DNA of 9,247 nucleotides. Origin: Betaproteobacteria bacterium. GTDB lineage: Bacteria; Pseudomonadota; Gammaproteobacteria; Burkholderiales; Burkholderiaceae_C. Position 1 is the stretch's first letter. The number at the start of each line of letters is the position of its first letter. Shown here in pieces: positions 6,567 to 9,247 of this stretch. Both the position numbers and the translations under genes were made by a program. The DNA lies in the NCBI GenBank assembly GCA_009927195.1, contig RFNL01000439.1:1-9247 (forward strand), given 5' to 3'. Under the pieces are notes generated by a model. That model did no database searches. It was given only the letters and a program-made list of their open reading frames with translations, and had not been told where the DNA came from.

Positions 6567-7061
6567 ATGCGCCAGCCCGTGATTGCGGTTTATCCCGGAA
6601 CTTTTGATCCCATCACCCTGGGTCACTTGGATTTGATGCAACGCGCCTGCGTGTTGTTCGATGAGGTGGTGGTCGGGGTGGCCATGGCCCATCATAAGAA
6701 GACCTTGTTCAATCTGGAGGAGCGTTTGGAGATGGTGCGTGAGGCCACTGCGCCATTGAGCAGAGTGCGGGTGGCCCCCTTCGAAGGCTTGGTGCGCGAC
6801 TTTGTGCGCGCTCAAAGGGGCGTGGTCATGGTGCGTGGGGTTCGATCGGTCAGTGACTTTGACTACGAGCAGCAACTGGCGGGCATGAACCGTCACCTCA
6901 TGCCCGAGGTGGAAACCATTTTCATGGCCCCATCGGCCAAACTGCAACACACCTCCAGCACCTTGGTGCGAGAGATCTCCATGCTTGGCGGGGAGGTGGA
7001 GCCTTGGGTCACCCCCGAGGTGTTGCGCCGCCTGACGGCCAAAAAACATGCGTTGGCTTGA
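6567..7061 (+). CDS. coaD: Phosphopantetheine adenylyltransferase
   Basis: CoaD is a cytoplasmic nucleotidyltransferase that joins 4'-phosphopantetheine and ATP to make dephospho-CoA, the penultimate step of coenzyme A synthesis. The 164-residue protein has the usual length for the family. The nucleotidyltransferase signature TFDPITLGH is at 12-20, with the catalytic-type His20. RGVR (90-93) and HTSSTLVRE (128-136), matching the family's SSxxVR motif for nucleotide phosphates, are present. The start is fixed by AGGAG at 6557. The gene follows rsmD by 27 bases; rsmD-coaD adjacency is common in bacteria and gives no functional link beyond essential housekeeping. Confidence 0.97.
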   Translation: MRQPVIAVYPGTFDPITLGHLDLMQRACVLFDEVVVGVAMAHHKKTLFNLEERLEMVREATAPLSRVRVAPFEGLVRDFVRAQRGVVMVRGVRSVSDFDYEQQLAGMNRHLMPEVETIFMAPSAKLQHTSSTLVREISMLGGEVEPWVTPEVLRRLTAKKHALA

Positions 7062-7064
7062 ACC

Positions 7065-7754
7065 ATGACGGATATTTTCCTGGTTCGGCACGGCGAAACC
7101 GACTGGAACCGCGAGCAGCGGTTCCAGGGACAAATTGACGTGCCCTTGAACGATCTGGGGCTGACGCAGGCGCAGCGTCTGGCTGAACGTTTGCGCCACG
7201 ACTGGCAAGGAGGTTTTGACAAGCCCTTGCATTTGGTCAGCAGCGATTTGCAGCGCACCCTTCAAACCGCCAACGTCTTGGGGCAAGCCCTGGGCTTGCC
7301 CATCACTGCCCAGGCGGCCTTGCGCGAGCAGCATTTCGGTTTGTTTGAAGGCTTGTTGTCGGCCGACATCCAGCGCGACCATGCTGATGTTTGGCACCAA
7401 TGGTTGCTGTTTCAAGCCGACTTCGCCATTCCTGGTGGCGGCGAAAGCACCCGGCAGTTCCACGCCCGGGTGTGCCAGGCAGTGCGCGGGTTGGCGCAAA
7501 CCCATGCCGATCGCACCCTGGTCATCGTCACCCACGGTGGGGTGCTTGACATGCTGTGGCGCAGTGCCCAAGGCATACCTCTGGATGGACCGCGAACCTG
7601 CGAGATCCCCAATATGGGTTTGAACCATGTCCGATGGATGGGGGAGCAGCCCGAAATCGTGCGCTGGGCCGACACCACGCACTTGGACGGATTGCCCGAG
7701 CAACCCAATTTCAAACAACGTTTGCGGCTGCTGGGCCCAGACAGCAGGGGTTGA
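7065..7754 (+). CDS. Histidine phosphatase family protein (phosphoglycerate mutase-like)
   Basis: The product is a 229-residue cytoplasmic member of the histidine phosphatase (branch 1) superfamily. The catalytic signature LVRHGETDWN is at 6-15, with His9 as the phospho-acceptor. Arg64 lies in SSDLQRTLQTA, the acid/base Glu88 in LREQHFGLFEG, and the second histidine His157 in VTHGG. All core residues are present, so it should be active. Members act as phosphoglycerate mutases, alpha-ribazole phosphatases or broad phosphatases, and the sequence alone does not tell which. The closest general look is to GpmB/CobC-like proteins. The gene starts three bases after the coaD stop without an evident Shine-Dalgarno and ends one base before the ferredoxin ATG, so it is probably translated in coupling with its neighbours. 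Confidence 0.92.
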   Translation: MTDIFLVRHGETDWNREQRFQGQIDVPLNDLGLTQAQRLAERLRHDWQGGFDKPLHLVSSDLQRTLQTANVLGQALGLPITAQAALREQHFGLFEGLLSADIQRDHADVWHQWLLFQADFAIPGGGESTRQFHARVCQAVRGLAQTHADRTLVIVTHGGVLDMLWRSAQGIPLDGPRTCEIPNMGLNHVRWMGEQPEIVRWADTTHLDGLPEQPNFKQRLRLLGPDSRG

Positions 7755-7755
7755 G

Positions 7756-8010
7756 ATGGCTTTGATGATCACCGATCAATGCATCAACTGTGATGTGTGC
7801 GAGCCCGAATGCCCTAACCAGGCCATTTACATGGGTGAGGAAATCTACGAAATCGACCCTGACAGGTGCACCGAATGTGTTGGTCATTTTGACGAGCCAC
7901 AGTGCGTGCAGGTGTGTCCAGTGGCTTGCATCCCGGTCAACCCGCAACGCATTGAAGGTGCCGATGACTTGTGGGCAAAGTTCAATCGCTTGCAAGCCCA
8001 AGCCCGTTGA
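7756..8010 (+). CDS. YfhL-type 2[4Fe-4S] ferredoxin
   Basis: This 84-residue electron carrier is of the Allochromatium vinosum/YfhL type. The first motif, C9-x2-C12-x2-C15-x3-C19-P, is complete. The second, C38-x2-C41-x8-C50-x3-C54-P, has the longer x8 spacing that marks this subfamily and is followed by an extra Cys58 (PVACI). In the known fold C9, C12, C15 and C54 bind one cluster and C19, C38, C41 and C50 the other. A short C-terminal helix (ADDLWAKFNRLQ) follows, as in the family. These ferredoxins usually have very low reduction potentials; the physiological partner is not evident here. ATG 7756 sits one base after the upstream stop, with AGGGG (7746-7750) as a likely Shine-Dalgarno. It is the last gene of the + strand run and converges with pth, leaving a gap of 28 bases. 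Confidence 0.95.
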   Translation: MALMITDQCINCDVCEPECPNQAIYMGEEIYEIDPDRCTECVGHFDEPQCVQVCPVACIPVNPQRIEGADDLWAKFNRLQAQAR

Positions 8011-8038
8011 GGGTCCAAATCTCTCTCTTTGGCGTGGC

Positions 8039-8701
8039 TCATTGGCCTGGTGTGTCGCTGGCCGGTTTGGGGATTTGCTCTGCGAAGGGTGGAGTGGTCT
8101 GTACAGGCCGGGGTGGTTTGGGTCGTGCGGGTTTGCTGGTGTGAATGCGCTGGGTGGCGCGAGTGAAGTCGCCGCTGAGAAGGTCCTTGCAGGCTAGCAA
8201 ACTGCGCGCCACGCAGGCATCGATCAATGTGCGCTGTTCAGGGCTGGGTTTTTTAAGCACCCAGTGGATGACCTCGGATTTCACCCCAGGGTGGCCAATG
8301 CCCAATCGCAAGCGCCAAAAGTCGGCAGTTCCCAATTGGGCCTGGATGTCACGCAAGCCGTTGTGGCCCGCGTGGCTGCCACCCAGCTTGAGCTTAGCCT
8401 CGCCGGGCACCACATCAAGTTCATCGTGCGCCACCAAAATTTGTGCGGGTTCGATTTTGTAGAAACGTGCCAATGCCGCCACCGAAGTGCCTGAAGCATT
8501 CATGAAGGTTTGCGGCTCCAACAGCCAAATGGTTTGGCCGCCATATTGGGTGCGTGCCATCAAGCCTTGGTAGCTGCGCTCATGATGCAAGCTGATCTTG
8601 AGCTGGCGCGCCAACCCATCCACCCACCAAAAGCCAGCGTTGTGGCGAGTGTGTTCATATTCGCTGCCAGGATTGCCCAAGCCCACAAACAATTTGATCA
8701 T
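8039..8701 (-). CDS. pth: Peptidyl-tRNA hydrolase with proline-rich C-terminal tail
   Basis: Pth cleaves the ester bond of peptidyl-tRNAs released prematurely from ribosomes and so recycles tRNA. Counting from ATG 8701, the key residues fall exactly where they do in E. coli Pth: Asn10, His20 (catalytic), Asn68, Asp93 and Asn114, in the contexts VGLGNPG, TRHNAGF, FMNASG, AHDELD and GHNGLRDI. The core ends near residue 185. The E. coli enzyme is 194 residues; this one has 220, with an extra tail (about 189-220) rich in Pro, Lys and Arg that is probably disordered. An open frame reaches 8737, but that would run into the terminator hairpin and the family start is MIKLFVGLGNPG. No good Shine-Dalgarno is seen. 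The gene is downstream of rplY on the same strand. Confidence 0.96.
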   Translation of the reverse strand: MIKLFVGLGNPGSEYEHTRHNAGFWWVDGLARQLKISLHHERSYQGLMARTQYGGQTIWLLEPQTFMNASGTSVAALARFYKIEPAQILVAHDELDVVPGEAKLKLGGSHAGHNGLRDIQAQLGTADFWRLRLGIGHPGVKSEVIHWVLKKPSPEQRTLIDACVARSLLACKDLLSGDFTRATQRIHTSKPARPKPPRPVQTTPPFAEQIPKPASDTPGQ

Positions 8702-8724
8702 GTCGACATTATCTGGCCCAACAG

Positions 8725-8754
8725 ACAAACGGCCCACCGAGGTGGGCCGTTTGT
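8725..8754 (-). terminator. Strong hairpin terminator after rplY
   Basis: A perfect 14-bp inverted repeat, ACAAACGGCCCACC / GGTGGGCCGTTTGT (8725-8738 and 8741-8754), is separated by only two bases, so the folded loop is probably four bases. It starts 15 bases after the rplY stop. On the - strand the stem ends in GTTTGTCTGTT, a broken T tract. It should terminate rplY transcription or reduce read-through into pth, whose ATG is only 23 bases further on. Confidence 0.8.
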
Positions 8755-8769
8755 GTCACAGCGCAAGTC

Positions 8770-9247
8770 TTACTTCTTGCCTGCCGGCGCAGCGGGAGCC
8801 GCAGGGGCTGGGGTTTCCTCGGCTGCCACAGATACCACGGCCACCAGCACCGGGTTGTTTTTGCCATGCACCACGGCGGTCACGCCATTGGGCAAGCTGA
8901 TGTCCTTGAGGTGCAGCGAGTGGCCTTTTTTCAAGCCACTGAGGTCCACCGCAATGAACTCGGGCAAATCGGCGGGCAGGCAAGACACCTCTATCTCGGT
9001 CAGAACGTGGTTGACCAAGCAAGCGTCGGCTTTGACCGCGGGTGAGTTCTCTTGGCCGCTGTAGTGCAGTGGCACCTTCATGTGCAATTTGGTGTTGGCA
9101 TCGACACGTTGAAAGTCAATGTGCAGCACCAGGGGCTTGAAGGGGTGAAACTGCACATCGCGCAGCAGCACCTGAGATGATTTTTGGCTCAGTTCCATGT
9201 CCAAAATGGAGGAGTGAAACGCCTCTTTTTTGAGGGCGTGCCACAAA
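8770..9247 (-). CDS. rplY: Large ribosomal subunit protein bL25, CTC type (5' end missing)
   Basis: The visible 159 residues are the C-terminal part of a bL25/Ctc protein, which binds 5S rRNA in the large ribosomal subunit. The fragment opens with LWHALKKEAFHSSILDMEL, the later part of the 5S-binding domain. It continues with the motif VLLRDVQFHPFKPLVLHIDF and the separate all-beta CTC domain (about HMKVPLHYSGQENSP to VVHGKNNPVL). The tail is Ala/Pro-rich and ends in GKK. About 40-50 N-terminal residues should lie beyond the right edge; this is judged from the family pattern, not seen. E. coli bL25 is only the 94-residue N-terminal domain, so this is the long form common outside the enterics. 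It is transcribed toward pth, with a terminator hairpin between them. Confidence 0.95.
   Translation of the reverse strand, partial: LWHALKKEAFHSSILDMELSQKSSQVLLRDVQFHPFKPLVLHIDFQRVDANTKLHMKVPLHYSGQENSPAVKADACLVNHVLTEIEVSCLPADLPEFIAVDLSGLKKGHSLHLKDISLPNGVTAVVHGKNNPVLVAVVSVAAEETPAPAAPAAPAGKK

Noticed and set aside
6417..7772. A 451-codon open frame on the - strand opposite coaD and the phosphatase.
   Set aside because: It spans two well-supported genes and their junction, and its translation resembles no family. It is a codon-bias shadow.
8015..8032. CCAAA-N8-TTTGG between the ferredoxin and pth, considered as a bidirectional terminator.
   Set aside because: The stem is a short, AT-rich 5 bp with no T tract; it may be chance.
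1..9247. Search for a defence system, prophage, insertion sequence or CRISPR array.
   Set aside because: All eleven genes belong to known housekeeping families. No direct repeats, transposase, integrase or att-like repeats were seen.

Overview
The window looks like an ordinary housekeeping segment of a beta-proteobacterial chromosome, most probably Burkholderiales and Comamonadaceae-like. The evidence is the GC-rich coding style, the beta-proteobacterial form of RpoH, FtsY lying next to a pair of M16 peptidases and rsmD/coaD, and a CTC-type bL25 next to pth. The genus cannot be decided from this sequence alone. Eleven protein genes fill nearly all of the 9.2 kb. I see no mobile element, CRISPR array, tRNA or rRNA, and no stretch over 300 bases without a gene.

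Layout. At the left edge (2-867, + strand) lie the 3' end of ctaB, for heme O synthase, and an overlapping gene for a Sco/SenC copper-chaperone lipoprotein. Both serve cytochrome c oxidase assembly. They converge on rpoH (943-1875, - strand), with an rpoH terminator hairpin between them. The 202-bp gap between rpoH and ftsY (2078-3139, - strand) is the main regulatory region. It holds a perfect CIRCE operator overlapping a plausible rpoH promoter, and a weaker FNR-like palindrome further upstream.

From about 3150 a short divergent promoter region separates ftsY from six tightly packed + strand genes (3200-8010): two M16 peptidase-family proteins (one with the zinc motif, one without), rsmD, coaD, a histidine-phosphatase-family protein and a YfhL-type 2[4Fe-4S] ferredoxin. 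Gaps are -4, -4, 27, 3 and 1 bases, which suggests a single transcription unit. At the right edge, on the - strand, pth (8039-8701) follows the ribosomal protein gene rplY (8770 to the edge), with a strong terminator hairpin between them.

Themes. The genes cover respiratory oxidase maturation (ctaB, sco), heat shock (rpoH under probable HrcA control), membrane protein targeting (ftsY), envelope proteolysis (M16 pair), ribosome and translation functions (rsmD, pth, rplY), CoA synthesis (coaD) and an Fe-S electron carrier. I found no convincing undescribed system. The points most worth a second look are the CIRCE-over-promoter arrangement at rpoH, the active/inactive M16 pair, the absence of a standard start codon at rsmD, and the possible leaderless ftsY transcript.
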